DNA from: Trema orientale
Lineage: Eukaryota; Streptophyta; Magnoliopsida; Rosales; Cannabaceae
NCBI GenBank assembly: GCA_002914845.1
Contig: JXTC01000044.1
Location: forward strand, 766,583 to 830,582
Direction: 5' to 3'
Length of the DNA stretch: 64,000 bases
Shown here: positions 11,124 through 22,943 of the stretch, piece by piece
How positions within the stretch are numbered: position 1 is the first letter of the stretch
How the letters are laid out: the number at the start of each line of letters is the position of its first letter
Notes under the pieces: model-generated
Seen by the model: only the letters and a program-made list of their open reading frames with translations
Database searches by the model: none
What the model was told of the DNA's origin: nothing
Made by a program: the position numbers and the translations under genes

Positions 11124-11947
11124 TATAGTATAACCTCATTAAATGAACGTAACTTCGATTAATTAATAAAATCTTTTGTCTTAACTCAGTTAATATACTA
11201 AATTAATATTTTTGCTAAAAATATAAGATAATAATTTTTTATAGTTCTTTTAGAGTGCATCTAATATATAAATTAATAATTAGTTAAACACATAAATGTC
11301 CAAAGTATAAATGAGATAACGTCCAAAATATAAATGAGTTTTATTATTGCTTATTTATTATTTGTATACAAAATTGCTTATGTTCAATGTCCAAAATATA
11401 AATGCATACAAAATTGCTTATTTATTATTTGTACTTAAATTCAACTGAGTTTTATCTCTGATTTTTGCAATACATACAACATATTTGGTATATAATTTAG
11501 AATCTATATATAATAATTTGGGTTCTAAAAATAAAACTAATAACTATTTATAGAGATTTTGTTCAATGTACATGAAATATCTTGAAATACTATATTTTAT
11601 AAAGTTAAATTTTAAACTGCATTTATCTTATGTATATTTATTTTTTAACTTTTTGATGTATACTAAAAATTAACTTTTAGAATTTTATTTATATACAAAT
11701 AATATGTATTAATTCTTATGCATATATATATATATATATATATTAAATTTTATGTTTCTTTGCATGCACACATAAATTTTGACTGTATCTAATTTTTATT
11801 ATTATAAATCTAACATATATTTTAAGTAAAAAAAAAATACAGATATTAAACTCATACTACTCTTTTAAATTAATAAATATTTATCTATCGATAAATTAAT
11901 AATTTTTCCTAATCTCAGTAGTAATAATTTATAGAGGTTTTACTATA
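11124..11947. mobile_element. AT-rich TIR element, no coding capacity
   Basis: The left end reads TATAGTATAACCTCATTAAA. The right end, reversed, reads TATAGTAAAACCTCTATAAA. The inverted similarity continues weakly inwards (ATTAATTAATA words). The interior is nearly pure A/T with no open frame. This terminus belongs to a common plant TIR family, but the superfamily cannot be assigned from the ends alone. Confidence 0.6.
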
Positions 11948-13400
11948 TTATCTTCTTTCCCACTCTTTTTTTTTTTTCCTTTTAATAGTGAAAATGTCAA
12001 AATTATTCCTTATACTGTTAAATACTAATTTTCACTATTAATCTTAAGAAAAACAAAATATATCTCGTTATAAGTTTGTCAAATTAGATCAAAATTTTCG
12101 TCTCTAATAAATTTTTGTTTACTTGTTAACTTTTTATCTGAAAAGTTGCCAAAATATCCTGGTCAAATAATGAAATTATCTATTAAACTTATAACTAAAC
12201 AACTTAAACATCATTACTTTTTTTAAAGAAAAGAAAGAAAGGAGAAAATAAAAAACAAAACTTATATGCCAAATACTCAAATTTATTCTCGAAAAATTAT
12301 ATAAATCCTTTTTTAAAAAAAATTATGTATTTGATTGTAAATAAGGATGTTGTTATATAATTTTTTTCAAAAAAAAATTATCTATTTGATAATTTTGATT
12401 GAATGTAAGGATTTTCATCCAATCTAATTTGTATTTATTTTATCATATTATATCCGATTCACAATAAGTATGGATTTTAAAAATTGCATCCATATCTAAT
12501 CCACATAAAACTATTTAACTAATCTAATCTAATCCAATCTGTAAATGTGTGGATTGGATCGGTTAATTTTGATTGGTTATTTAGTCCTAATTAATAATTC
12601 TGATTATAATTAGGCTTTATGTTGATTTTTTGCTCTGAATTATTTATTTTTAACACAAAATTGAGCTTTATATTAGTTTTTTGTTCTGAATTATTTTTTT
12701 AACACAAATTTGGGCTTTTGTACTTTATAAAGTATTAATCAATGTGATAAATCGTACAGTTATACCTTAAACTATAATCAATAGAAAATTTTATAACATA
12801 CATGAGTTATAAGAAATATATAAATTATATGTTATATATACTTTTAAGTGAGGATTAGATTGGATCGATTACTTTTAAGGAAAAAATATATCTAATCAAC
12901 AAAAATGTAGATTTTAGAAATTTCATCCAATTCAATTCGCATAAGTGTGGATATCCGTACTTTGCATATTGGATTGGATTGTGCGGATTTTGAACATTCC
13001 TAATTATAGGGTTAAGAAGGTAGTTAGACTACTTGATTAATTTTAATTAAGAATATTGATATTATTAGACTACTTGATTAATTTTAATTAAGAATTTAGT
13101 AGTACTCATAAAACAATTTTGACCAAATCTACCCCAAAGGATAATTTTGACTAATTTAACAAATTAGGATAATATATCCAATATTAAAAAAAAAACACAC
13201 ACACATGATCGAAACTGATATTTCCCTAAAAGTCATTGGAAATTTTTAGTAGTTTCTAGTTTTACATGACATCAGTACTATAGATTAAGTATTGACACTA
13301 TAGTTTTCTCAAAAAAAAAAAAAAAAAAAAAAAGGAAAAAAAGGAAGAGACTAAGGGGTCTATATGTGTAATTAACTAAATATGAAGTTATGAGCCCACT
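11948..13400. other. AT-rich intergenic DNA with dispersed-repeat words
   Basis: No gene was found. Around 12400-12560 and 12845-12990 the words GGATTGGAT and its complement recur together with GTGTGGAT and GCGGAT. This resembles a dispersed plant repeat, possibly with inverted halves. A poly-A run sits at 13309-13334. Confidence 0.4.
13034..13099 (+). repeat. Tandem duplication, about 45-bp period
   Basis: Two copies of TTAGACTACTTGATTAATTT followed by TAATTAAGAAT. It is intergenic and no function is evident. Confidence 0.75.
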
Positions 13401-13516
13401 AAGGCTGGCTCAATGAGTAGGGTGGTATAGAGATTGAGTATTAGATCGGGAGTTCGACTCTTAAAGTGTGTGAGTTATTTTTTTATCTTTGTAATAAATG
13501 AAAGTCATTAATTAAA
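13401..13516 (+). mobile_element. tRNA-derived SINE (Au-like)
   Basis: Box A-like TGGCTCAATGAGTAGG near the start and box B GAGTTCGACTC at 13450-13460 are spaced as in a tRNA gene. A T-rich tail ending ATCTTTGTAA follows, as in Au-type plant SINEs. Target duplications were not clear. Confidence 0.55.
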
Positions 13517-14155
13517 TTCCATTAAAAGTTGGTATTAAATGGTGTTTAGTTCGTCAAATGAAAACAGAAAAGTAATATTAGGATTGTCCTAAATAAAATA
13601 AAATAGGAAGAGGAATATTAATTCTATTGTAAAAAATGAGACAGAATAGAATAGCATTGACAGTACTATTAATATTAATTTGTATTCGATTGTCATGTAT
13701 GTTACACTTGGCTAGTCCAGAAAAACCAACCGACATAAAGCAAGTTAGCAACAGTCGGTACTCACTCGATCTAGGCAGTCGATACTCAATTCCTTATGGG
13801 TGACTATGGTGGTTAAATTATTAGTTAAATTATTAGAGCAATCTTATAGAAGATTAATGGTGTATAGTTTTATAACTAATAAAAGTTTAATTTCCATATT
13901 ATATAATGATATAAGATCTGTCCTAAAATTTATATATAAGTCCAATGATTATATTAGTTTATGGTATCGAGCACTATTGTGTAACATTACTCTTTATAAG
14001 CACCACGTACGTCTAGCCAGATTAAAACAGAAGGCTAACTTAAAAAAAAAAAAAAAAATGATAACAATCATATAAATAAAACGTTGTTCACTCGATCTAG
14101 AAGCAAAAAGAGAGTTATAACACACGTCTACTCCTAAAGCGAAGGCACGTTGGCA

Positions 14156-14224
14156 GCCACGTGACATGCACCCTGATCGACGCCTACTGCACCATCAGCC
14201 TCCACGCGTAACCCTGCATGCAAC
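14156..14224 (+). promoter_or_regulatory. G-box/ABRE and RY elements upstream of the OBAP gene
   Basis: CACGTG lies at 14158-14163, with a second ACGT core about 12 bases before it. RY cores CATGCA lie at 14165-14170 and 14217-14222. G-box/ABRE next to RY is the usual target arrangement of bZIP (ABI5-like) and B3 (ABI3/FUS3/LEC2) factors in seed-maturation promoters. This suits an oil-body protein whose start codon is about 150-220 bases downstream. Confidence 0.6.
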
Positions 14225-14375
14225 AGCCTTTGCGTCTTCTTAAGCCTAACAATTCCATCCTCATTTTCATCTCAAGTAGCGAATACTACGTCTCTCCATA
14301 ATCAAAACCTGAGCTACAACCAGAATTAATTAGCACACATATTTGTAATATAGTTTCTATCTTTTGACCGAAAGT

Positions 14376-16066
14376 ATGTCGGGACAGCATCCTGATGTCG
14401 CCGGAGAGCCCACTCAGACAGGCACCGCCCTCCTCGAGACCGCCACCGCCGCCATCCAAGGCTTCGGACCCATCAACCAGATCCACCAGCACTTCTGCGC
14501 GTAAGTGTGTATATGTATTTATGTATTCCTAATATTAATTGATTCTAAATTAATTAATATTCTTTGGCGTGTTTACCACTAGATTATGTGTACGTCATAA
14601 TTCTTTGGTAGTTTCATGATGTTACTATAGGACCACACGTATATGCAAGTAATTTTATGTTTTTGTAGATGGGCTTTTAGTATTAATTAACCAAAATTTT
14701 GTTGATAACTAATAAAGATTAAGGTTAAGATCACTCGATGAATCGGTCATCCTATACATATTTAATGAGTGAGTTTTATTTTATTTTATTTTTTTAAAGT
14801 AGTGATTAACAACTAGTCACAAGTGATCAACATGGTCTAGTGTCTTGCAATATTTCATGAATCTAAACTGAAGATTTTTCTAGTTTGATTTTTGTTGTCC
14901 TCTTATTTATTTATTTAGCCCAATTTTGTGTGATGTTACTACTTGTCTACATCGTTTTGACAATAAATATATTAGGTTCCACTTCTACGGAGACGACATG
15001 ACGCGGCAAGTAGAGGCGCACCACTTCTGCGCGCATCTAAACGAGGAGGTGCGGCAGTGCCTGATCTACGACAGCCCTACGAGCGACGCCCGGCTTATTG
15101 GCATCGAATACGTCGTGTCGGAGAACCTCTTCATGACGCTGCCGGACTCGGAGAAGCCTCTGTGGCACTCCCACGAGTACGAGGTGAAGAGCGGGATGCT
15201 GTTCATGCCAGGGATCCCCGGGCCGATCGAGCGCAAGGACTTGGAGAAGCTTGTCAAGACTTATGGGAAGACCTACCATTTTTGGCAGGTCGACCGGGGC
15301 GATGCTATTCCTCTTGGCCTCCCTCAGCTCATGATGGCCTTCACTAGGGATGGCCAGCTTTATGATCACCTTGCCAAGGGTACAAACTAAATACTATGCC
15401 ATATATATTTTTATGTATTTATATGCTTGTTTTTAACAACTGTATGCGCTTTTAGCTCTTGTTTGAGGTAATAAACCAAGATAAACTAAACTATTTTATC
15501 CAATTTGAGTCACAAGTCAGTCGACCAATAACCAAATTAATGTTATATCATGTAAGACATGACATTACTTAGTTACTATTTAAAATTTATCGGGCATTTA
15601 TTTTCATTTAATTTTTTTAAATTGTGGCATCAAATGTCTATTGGTTGGAAAGAATTCGACATACCAAAAAATTGGATCATTGAATAGAGAATTTGGATTT
15701 GATTAATATTTTTCCTAATGAATTAATATTTTCTTAGTAATGTTTGTTTCTACAAAGTTTAGTTGCTTGTTTATTTTTTGGGCATTAATTATTCCTTTCA
15801 TATCAATGGGGATCGGTACAAATATATAGAAACAGAAGAATATATGTGTAATAAACAAAAATAATGGTGTTGCAGATGTTGAGAAACGTTTCGGAGTGAG
15901 CTTTGAAGAGGAGAGAGCAAAGAGAGCTTATTTGAAAGGGCCTGATCATGGGGTTCATCCAAGGGCAAATGGAGGAGGAAAAGGCCAGAAGACAGTCCTC
16001 AGGGAGACCGACTGCAAGCCCGGCACACACGCCCATGATACTTCTGTTCCCAGGGTCTTTGTTTGA
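14376..16066 (+). CDS. OBAP1A: Oil body-associated protein, OBAP1 type (239 aa)
   Basis: Three exons, 14376-14500, 14976-15379 and 15876-16066, join in phase to 240 codons including TGA. After a short polar N-terminus the protein runs [20 protein letters not shown], then [18 protein letters not shown], then [18 protein letters not shown] and [15 protein letters not shown]. These are family-wide blocks of DUF1264, and the length fits. The [11 protein letters not shown] and FHFY blocks match the OBAP1 branch rather than OBAP2. OBAP proteins sit on seed lipid droplets, and loss of OBAP1 in Arabidopsis enlarges and destabilises them. There is no oleosin-like hydrophobic hairpin, so association is probably peripheral. 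The second exon is GC-rich against its AT-rich introns. Family assignment is firm; the exact paralogue letter is less so. Confidence 0.92.
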
Positions 16067-19007
16067 CTCTCTCTAGACCTGTCTATATGTATGTATGCAT
16101 GCATGAATTATTAGTGTGTGCCAGCTGTTTAAAGTCTTATGCTGTATTTTGAACACAATGTATAGGTAATAATTAATGTATGTGTGTATATGTGGTTATA
16201 GCTTATGTGTGTTACATGTTTATCGTATACGGCTGTATAATCTTGGACAGGCTTGGGGTAATGTATCTACCGCCTAAGCGTATACCTTATTATATAGGCT
16301 TCACTCGATCCAAGTAGCTAAACCTTTTGTTCTGGCTACATTCACTCTCTTGATGGTATATGTTGGGGTTTAACCTCTATTCCAGAGTAGTAAAATTAAT
16401 CTGAGTTGGTGCATTTTAATTGTGTACTAATCAACGTCTAGTGCAATAATTTTAGGCGTATCAATCGATTACTGTTGGTATAAATCCGATCCGTTTGAAC
16501 TTGTGCGAATTTGCACATTGTTTTAAGAGTGTGAAAGCGTCATTTTGGTATCACGACTGGAAATTTAAAACCATGATTTAGCCACGACCGGAAATTCAAA
16601 ACCTTGATTTAGTAATTTTGAGTGAAAATAAAGATAATGAATTTTTACATTATAGTCTTCGAATCATTAGAAATTTTATATTAAAAAGAGTCTTTTTTTA
16701 GTTTAGTTTACTTAGGGAGAAATGCCAACTAAAGTTGAAGAAAACATAGTTAAGTCGTTTAAAAATTTGGCTTGATAAACTTTAGTTTTGAATAAATGAA
16801 TTTCACAAATCTTTGGGTTTGAATGTCCAAGGGTTTGAATGTCCAAAATGTTTTACAGTCATAATTCTAAGTACTTAAAATTTTGAAAATATGCTTTAAG
16901 GAACCATGTCCCATTTATACACTGTCCTCAAATAGTAGTAAAAGCATTCTCGTACATTCACTTAGTATATCAAACAAATTTGGCTAAACAATTAGATATG
17001 AAGAAGGAATAGGACAAGGTATAGGAACCAACCAAAGAAGTGGAATAGGATCGCAAGCATAAGCCAAGAGACTTGCCTAGCCATAATGACAACTATCTCG
17101 ATTAGACAAGCACCTGAAAGGGGAGGAAAGTAGAGGGCTGAGCTCAAACGCTTAGCAGGAAAACTGTTACTTCATTTGAAAATCTTTTTATTTTATTTAT
17201 GATGGAGAGTTTCCTGCATGGTTAGTTTAATCCAAAACACATTTGTAAAACACATATATATATAAAATTAAGTTCCAAAACTGGTAATCCATATTTATAT
17301 ATGAAATATAATAATCAAAATCCATCAATTCACAAGCACGACATACATCAACCCCATACATATGAGCTCACCTCCTCTCATCATGGAAACCTAGGATGTT
17401 GGCACTATGTGTGCTACACAACCTGCCTGACACCTAAACTTATACCCGGAAGGGACACCCATGTGTCGTCTATTAAACTTGGAGGGGCAATCGCCTTGCC
17501 TACACCTGCTAACCTGGAGGGGCAACCGAATTGCCTATACCTGCCAACCTGGAAGGGCAACCGAATTGCCTATACCTGCCAATATGAAGGGGCACCGACT
17601 CGCCTACACCTACCAAAATAGAGAGGTAATCAGAAGAAAAACATCGAGCTGGTTTACAGATTCTGCACTGACAGCGAGGCACACAGCGCCACATTGTAAA
17701 CCCCATGATGATAACACGGTGCTCATGTGTGATCATATGACACGTGCACTTTGAACTAATGTGTGAAAACAACCATGCAATAAAACAATTATCAAACATG
17801 CTCTAGTTTTTGATTAAAATAGTCGTATTTAATTTTTCAGAAAAACGAGCAGCATAACAGCCCTAATTTGATATACCTAAAAATAAACTGTACTCAGAAT
17901 AGTCCCAGAGCAATATAGAATATATCATATCAGAAGAAACTCCATCATAATATTCAAATAATCTAAAAATCATGTTTTTTCTATATTATGCAACATAATA
18001 TAAATTTTTATCAAAACGATGTAAAATCGAGGTAACTGAATCCCTACCTTACTAAAATACGATACCACGCTATTAGGTGCTCGAGATGTCATTGAGCGAT
18101 CGTTCGGATGGTCGAGAACCAATTCTATGCCCTCGATTGCTTGCTTTGATAAATCTTCTTCTCAAAGGAGCAATTTGATAAACATACCTCACCCCCTGAA
18201 TTCCTAACTTTCAAAATAGCTAGGTTAGATATATAATTTGACCAATTCGGGTTCGGACCAAAACCCGATCTCGACATGTAAAACGAGGTAAATCTTGAGC
18301 CGTTCGATCTTGTTTTCCGTGCCCGTCACTATACATTGTCAATATAAATATTATTCTTCACCATTTCATGAGTACATTCTAAAAATGACATTAGATTTAC
18401 GATTCAGTGGTCCAATCAAAAAGTCAACTCTTTGACTAAAAGCTTAAGATTGCTCAACAATAGCAAAATTTAATTCGGGCATTTTCAAGTCACGAAATAC
18501 ATACCATTGGATTCCTCATGTCGAGACGAGTTGAAAAAGCCGGTCTCCCGACTTGAAGTGGTTGAAAATAGCGCTGGTGACCGGATTTGTCCGCAGAGGA
18601 AAATTGCTTCTCTCCGGCGGTGGGGAGCTCCGGTGGTCCTGTAGCTCGGGCAGTAGTTTCGTCTCGAGGTGACGGTCGATTCTGGGCAAGTGGCATGGCT
18701 CGCTGGTAGCCGGAGGTGCATCGCTCGGCGCTTATGGGTGGTAGCCATTCTTAGCCAAGAGAGAAAGAGAGAGTATGAGAGGGAGGAGAGAGAATGAGCA
18801 GTGGGGAAGAGAGAGAAAGGGGAGGAAAAAGTGGGGTAGAGTGGGTCACGTGGCTGTCACTAAATAGGACTGCGCAATTTTTAAAAATTGTACTATAGTC
18901 CCTCATTTCAAAATCTTTACAATTTCACCCCCCTAAATTGCCATTTAGTCCCCAATTTGTAAAATTATTTCAATCAAACCCAAATTTGAATTTAGCCATA
19001 CCCACTA
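16067..19007. other. Intergenic DNA with unclassified repeat material
   Basis: No gene was found. After the OBAP 3' end the DNA is AT-rich. From about 17330 to 18930 composition becomes more balanced and includes a 35-bp minisatellite (17476-17614) and a minus-strand open stretch (18748-18485) ending in a GA-rich run at 18752-18830. That block looks like noncoding or decayed retroelement sequence. No reverse transcriptase or integrase motif was seen. Confidence 0.4.
17476..17614 (+). repeat. 35-bp minisatellite, four units
   Basis: The units start at 17476, 17511, 17546 and 17581. Each reads roughly AACCTGGAGGGGCAACCGAA followed by TTGCCTATACCTGCC. Units 2 and 3 differ at one base; units 1 and 4 are more diverged. 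It resembles tandem arrays found in untranslated parts of large plant retroelements. Confidence 0.85.
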
Positions 19008-19152
19008 TTATTTTAGAGAAATTAGGCCATATATGCACCATAAAGGCATATTTTGGGTCATACCCTTATTTTAATAATACTATGAAAAATATGCTCATTG
19101 ACAAAAATGCCCCTAAAAAACCTAAGAAAAACTATGCTCAATGTTCGATTTG

Positions 19153-19156
<4 letters not shown>

Positions 19157-19193
<37 letters not shown>
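19157..19193 (+). repeat. (CT)n microsatellite
   Basis: A dinucleotide run of about 18 units in the left arm of the 19016-21279 element, placed like the CT-rich tract of the element at 40487. Confidence 0.9.
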
Positions 19194-19195
<2 letters not shown>

Positions 19196-19628
19196 AGTCG
19201 AAAGATCTCTTGAGCTCTCTACAAAACCCTCGTCTTCTCTCTCGTCTCCGACCTCCTTGAGCTCAAGAAATATGTCGCTCCGCCTCTCAAATCACTCGCT
19301 CCGTCTCGAGAAATTCTAGTGAAGCTCTCTCTCTCATCTTCGACCCTCGTAAGGTCTCAAACTTGAAAAAACAAGCACCGAAAACACCAAACGCCATTGC
19401 CGACAAGCACAGAAGAACAAAATGACGCCAACCAAAAAAGTAATTAAAATTTAATTTTCAGAGTTTCATTTTGAAAGTCAAATTAGGAAATTCGATTAAT
19501 ATAGCTAATTTATTGTTTAAATCCATTTTCAACTTAATTTCATTGATATTTGAGAATATTTGGCAACTTATTGAGTTATTAGATATGAAAAAATAATTTT
19601 TCCAGAAATAGGTTTTTTTGGATTGATG

Positions 19629-20180
19629 CGAATTTCGATACATTTCGTTTCATTTCGAGGACTTTTCAATCATATTTTGTATATATTTCGATTATGTTTC
19701 GACGTCCAGAATGGGTTTTGAATGAAGTGATATAAACATTCGATGTAATTTTGATGGTATTTCAATTGTATTTTAGTATTTCGATTCTGTTTCGATTAAT
19801 TTTTGACTCAATTCCATGTGTTTTCAATTTGTTTCGATTATGTTTCGATTGCTTTTTGATTGTAGAGCTAAAACTTGGTCGCCACTGTCAGTATTAGTTT
19901 TTAATTAGGTTTCCATTTCGACTCATTTTCAACTAATTTCGATTTGTTTTCGATTTTGTTTCGATTTCTTTTCGATTGCAGAGTTAAAAGTTGGTCAGTA
20001 ATGTCAGTGTTAGTTTTTGATTCACGTTCGAGGTAATTTCAACGTGCTTTATTTTTCGAGGCATTTCAATGCATTTTTTCGATGAATTAACAATTCTAAA
20101 TAGTTTCTGCCTTTTTACTCGATGAACGTCGAAATTCCGCCGAATGGGTTTTGTCGAATTTTCGATGATCGTTCGATGCG
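19629..20180 (+). repeat. TTTCGATT-word array (left arm)
   Basis: At least 13 copies of TTCGAT occur on the plus strand in about 550 bases, at irregular spacing. A longer unit is also duplicated: GATTG(T/C)AGAG(C/T)TAAAA, then TTGGTC, then CTGTCAGT or ATGTCAGT, then TTAGTTTTT, near 19858-19905 and 19974-20020. Confidence 0.8.
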
Positions 20181-20589
20181 TTTCAATTCATTTTCAATGG
20201 GTTTTGACGATGTGTCCAATTTTCAAATTTCTGAAATTTTTTTGTAATTTTTTTTTTCCTTCAATACATAACTCAAAGTCAAAGTTTCTCGTACCTGTCG
20301 GGAATCACTTTCCTAGAAAGGTCACGGTAAAAAGTACAATAGTTATATCCAAGATCATACAGCTTATCTACAAGGGTCACAAAAGTTATACCCTTCCATA
20401 CACTCATGGCCTTACTTTTTTTAGTAATATAAGATCATAATATTTTCTCTGACGAAGACATCCATTCACCGTAATACAAAACTATGATATTGAAACGTGA
20501 CTCTAAAGATAAAACAGAAATTAGATTCATCTGGTATACAAAATCAATAGATAAATCATAAAATATAAAGGAAGAATCTATATTTTCCA

Positions 20590-20795
20590 GCCATTGAAAT
20601 TTGGTCGAAATAAGCTCGAATATAATCGAAAGACATCGAAATTGATCGAAAAAAATATTAATCGAAAATGCATCGAAGATTGGTAGAAATTTCGAGTACC
20701 ATCGAATTAGGGTTAAAATATAGTCGAAAAAAAATCCTAAAACTCAGATTTCATCGAAATATGGTCGAAATGACATCGAACACTCGATGCTTATC
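20590..20795 (-). repeat. TTTCGATT-word array (right arm, opposite strand)
   Basis: Eight copies of ATCGAA, the complement of TTCGAT, occur in about 200 bases. Together with the left arm this gives strand-mirrored word content, although the arms do not align base for base. Confidence 0.75.
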
Positions 20796-21287
20796 GTGAC
20801 GCCGAGTTATTTTTTCTAGAATTTTGTAGATATTCCCAGAAAACAACTTTTAATGTATAAATTATGCCCGTAACATATCGAAACTCAGTTAAAAACTATT
20901 TTAAACAGTACCCATAATATTTGAATACATAAATTACATACCCATTTCGCAGATTTCCTTCCTCCGTCTTTCCGCTTCTTCTTTTTTCTGTTTTTTCAAC
21001 TTTTATCCTTTCTTATTTTCTGCTCTTAGAATTTCAGCTCCTTAGACAGTGTGATAACTTGAAGAATGAGATTAGAGAAAAGATTGTGAGGATATAGGGG
21101 GAGGAATGAGGAGCTTCAACTTGGTTAAAGAGGAGAAGAGAAGCATATACATTGTAAACCAATTATTAAGAGTAGAAGTGACATTTCAGGTGGGTATATG
21201 TATATTTTTCGGAGTTTTATTGAGGGAAGTATGGGGACCAAAATATACCTATTATGACGTATATTTAACCTAATTTCTCTTATTTTA

Positions 21288-22098
21288 TTCTGAAAATGCT
21301 AATTTACCAATTTACCCCTACAATATTCAGGGTTTTTACATTCGGAATACACGTAGTTAATAAAAATTATTTAGTCGACATATCCAGAAGCAAATTCTCT
21401 CACTACTCTTTGTTTCTATAGGAGCCCTTGAGTTGTGATTTTTGTGATGAATCCTGTTAATATTGTGTGACAATATGATGTGATAACCATAGCACTGTGA
21501 ATAATCAAGATAACGATTAGATTGAGGAATACAACCTGTGCAGATTGAGGAACACTTCTGTAAACGTACGAGACGGGAATTCCATCATCCTTGTTAAAAA
21601 CATACCAAAAAATAGTGTGTAGTAACATATCTATATTTATAACGATATATAGAAACACAAATGACTCATCATGGAATTTTGAGCTTATCGTCGACCTGCT
21701 TGGTTCTTTTTCTTTCTTTTTTTTTTTTTTTTTTCAATTTTCCTCCTCTTCTAAATACCACCCTTTGCCTTTAATATTTGCTTCTTTTTTTTTTAAAAAA
21801 AAGCTTATATTTGCTTTTTTTAGTTTCCAGTTTTTATTTGAATTATTAATATTTAAATTAGTACAACAGGAGCCATGATAAGTTATGGTTTAGATTTTTC
21901 TACATGTTGCTTCAGTAGTAAAAAGTTATGTGTGTGTTTTCTGTATTTTTGCCTTTTTTAATCATCATTTTCTCACTTCATAAATTATACAGAAGAGTAA
22001 AGGATAGTGAGTAACAAAATCACGTACTGGTAATTAACTTGTAGGCCTAATTTCTTATCATATAACGGGCACGTGTTGCCACACAGAGGAAGGAAGTA
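21288..22098. other. AT-rich intergenic DNA
   Basis: No gene was found. T-runs lie near 21718-21735 and 21787-21800. The reading frames here have no recognisable motif. Confidence 0.4.
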
Positions 22099-22222
22099 GT
22101 CTCTTTGATAGGATCGGTCCCATTCATGATTTAACAAACACAGACCATATTTTGTCTATGTTGATTAAAAGTGATCTATGTTGATCAAATTATAGATGGG
22201 ACCAATCCCATCAAAAGGAATA
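22099..22222. mobile_element. Small MITE with GGTCCCAT ends (copy 1 of 3)
   Basis: The left end reads TTTGATAGGATCGGTCCCAT. The right end, reversed, reads TTTTGATGGGATTGGTCCCAT. Inside, GACCATATTTTG and TGATCTATG-type words recur. Related copies lie at about 26800-26920 and 35505-35615. No coding capacity. Confidence 0.6.
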
Positions 22223-22943
22223 CATTCAAAATCTTGCCACACAACGTAACCATTGAAACCTCCTCCATATATATATATATATATATATACTAGTGTTGAA
22301 GGCACGTGCTTGTTTTTGTCCGACAAAATTTTGTATAGATAGTAGAATCTAATTGACTACACTCTGTAAAAGTAATGAACTGGCAAGTAGTATATACATT
22401 AGATCGTAAACTGTAGGTGTATTATACATAATGAACTATTAAACTATATATTTGTGCCACTAGTAAACTATTTTAATAGCCAAAAAGGTTGTTACAATAC
22501 AGGTACATATCTTGAGACGAAAACTTTTTGTTGATATACTTGATCAGGAACAAAATGAGAGCTCTGAAAGTGCCATATATACGAGAAAAAGTTCCATATA
22601 GGTGAGAAGAGTCCCAAAAAACTCTCCGCAATCCTTTCTTGGAAACAAGTACTTTGATTGTCCAGTCTATTCTCCAGGGGTAATTTCTGTAATCTTCTTA
22701 AATATTGCACCATCTGTGTCATTATGAATAATTAGGTGTGCACAAGAAGTTAATTTGGAATATAAAATGGTAAAGACAATTACGTACACTGATAATAATT
22801 AACCTTCCCATTTATTACTCTATTCTCTAATTAAATTGAATAAAGGCGTTGACGTATTGTTGTGTTTACTATTTGCGATCTTTTAGAAATTAAATAGGGT
22901 TTAATTACAGTTGAGTCATTTATGTCAATGAGGATTTAAAAAA
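22223..22943. other. AT-rich intergenic DNA with an (AT)n tract
   Basis: An AT dinucleotide run lies at about 22267-22290. A minus-strand frame at 22722-22492 has no recognisable motif and is probably not coding. Confidence 0.4.

Larger units (their letters stand above)
19016..21279. mobile_element. Non-autonomous long-TIR element, probably Mutator-like, with TTCGAT-rich arms
   Basis: The left end from 19016 and the reverse complement of the right end at 21279 both begin GAGAAATTAGG and stay alignable for about 85 bases, sharing words such as CATATTTTGGGTC/TATATTTTGGTCC and GAAAAATAT. The direct repeat TTATTTTA flanks both sides (19008-19015 and 21280-21287). Eight bases also suits hAT; the long TIRs favour Mutator-like. 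No transposase was found. Inside the left end is a (CT)n tract, then an arm rich in TTTCGATT (about 19629-20180). Towards the right end the same word appears on the other strand (20590-20790), followed by a pyrimidine-rich block on the minus strand. The two arms are therefore mirror images in plan. Confidence 0.75.

Noticed and set aside
13401..13516. tRNA gene suggested by box A and box B
   Set aside because: The sequence cannot fold into a full cloverleaf by eye, has no recognisable anticodon arm, and ends in a SINE-like T-rich tail.
18485..18748. Overlapping minus-strand frames of Arg/Ser/Pro-rich composition
   Set aside because: They lie in a repeat-like block that ends in a GA-rich tract. 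No domain was recognised, so no gene was called.
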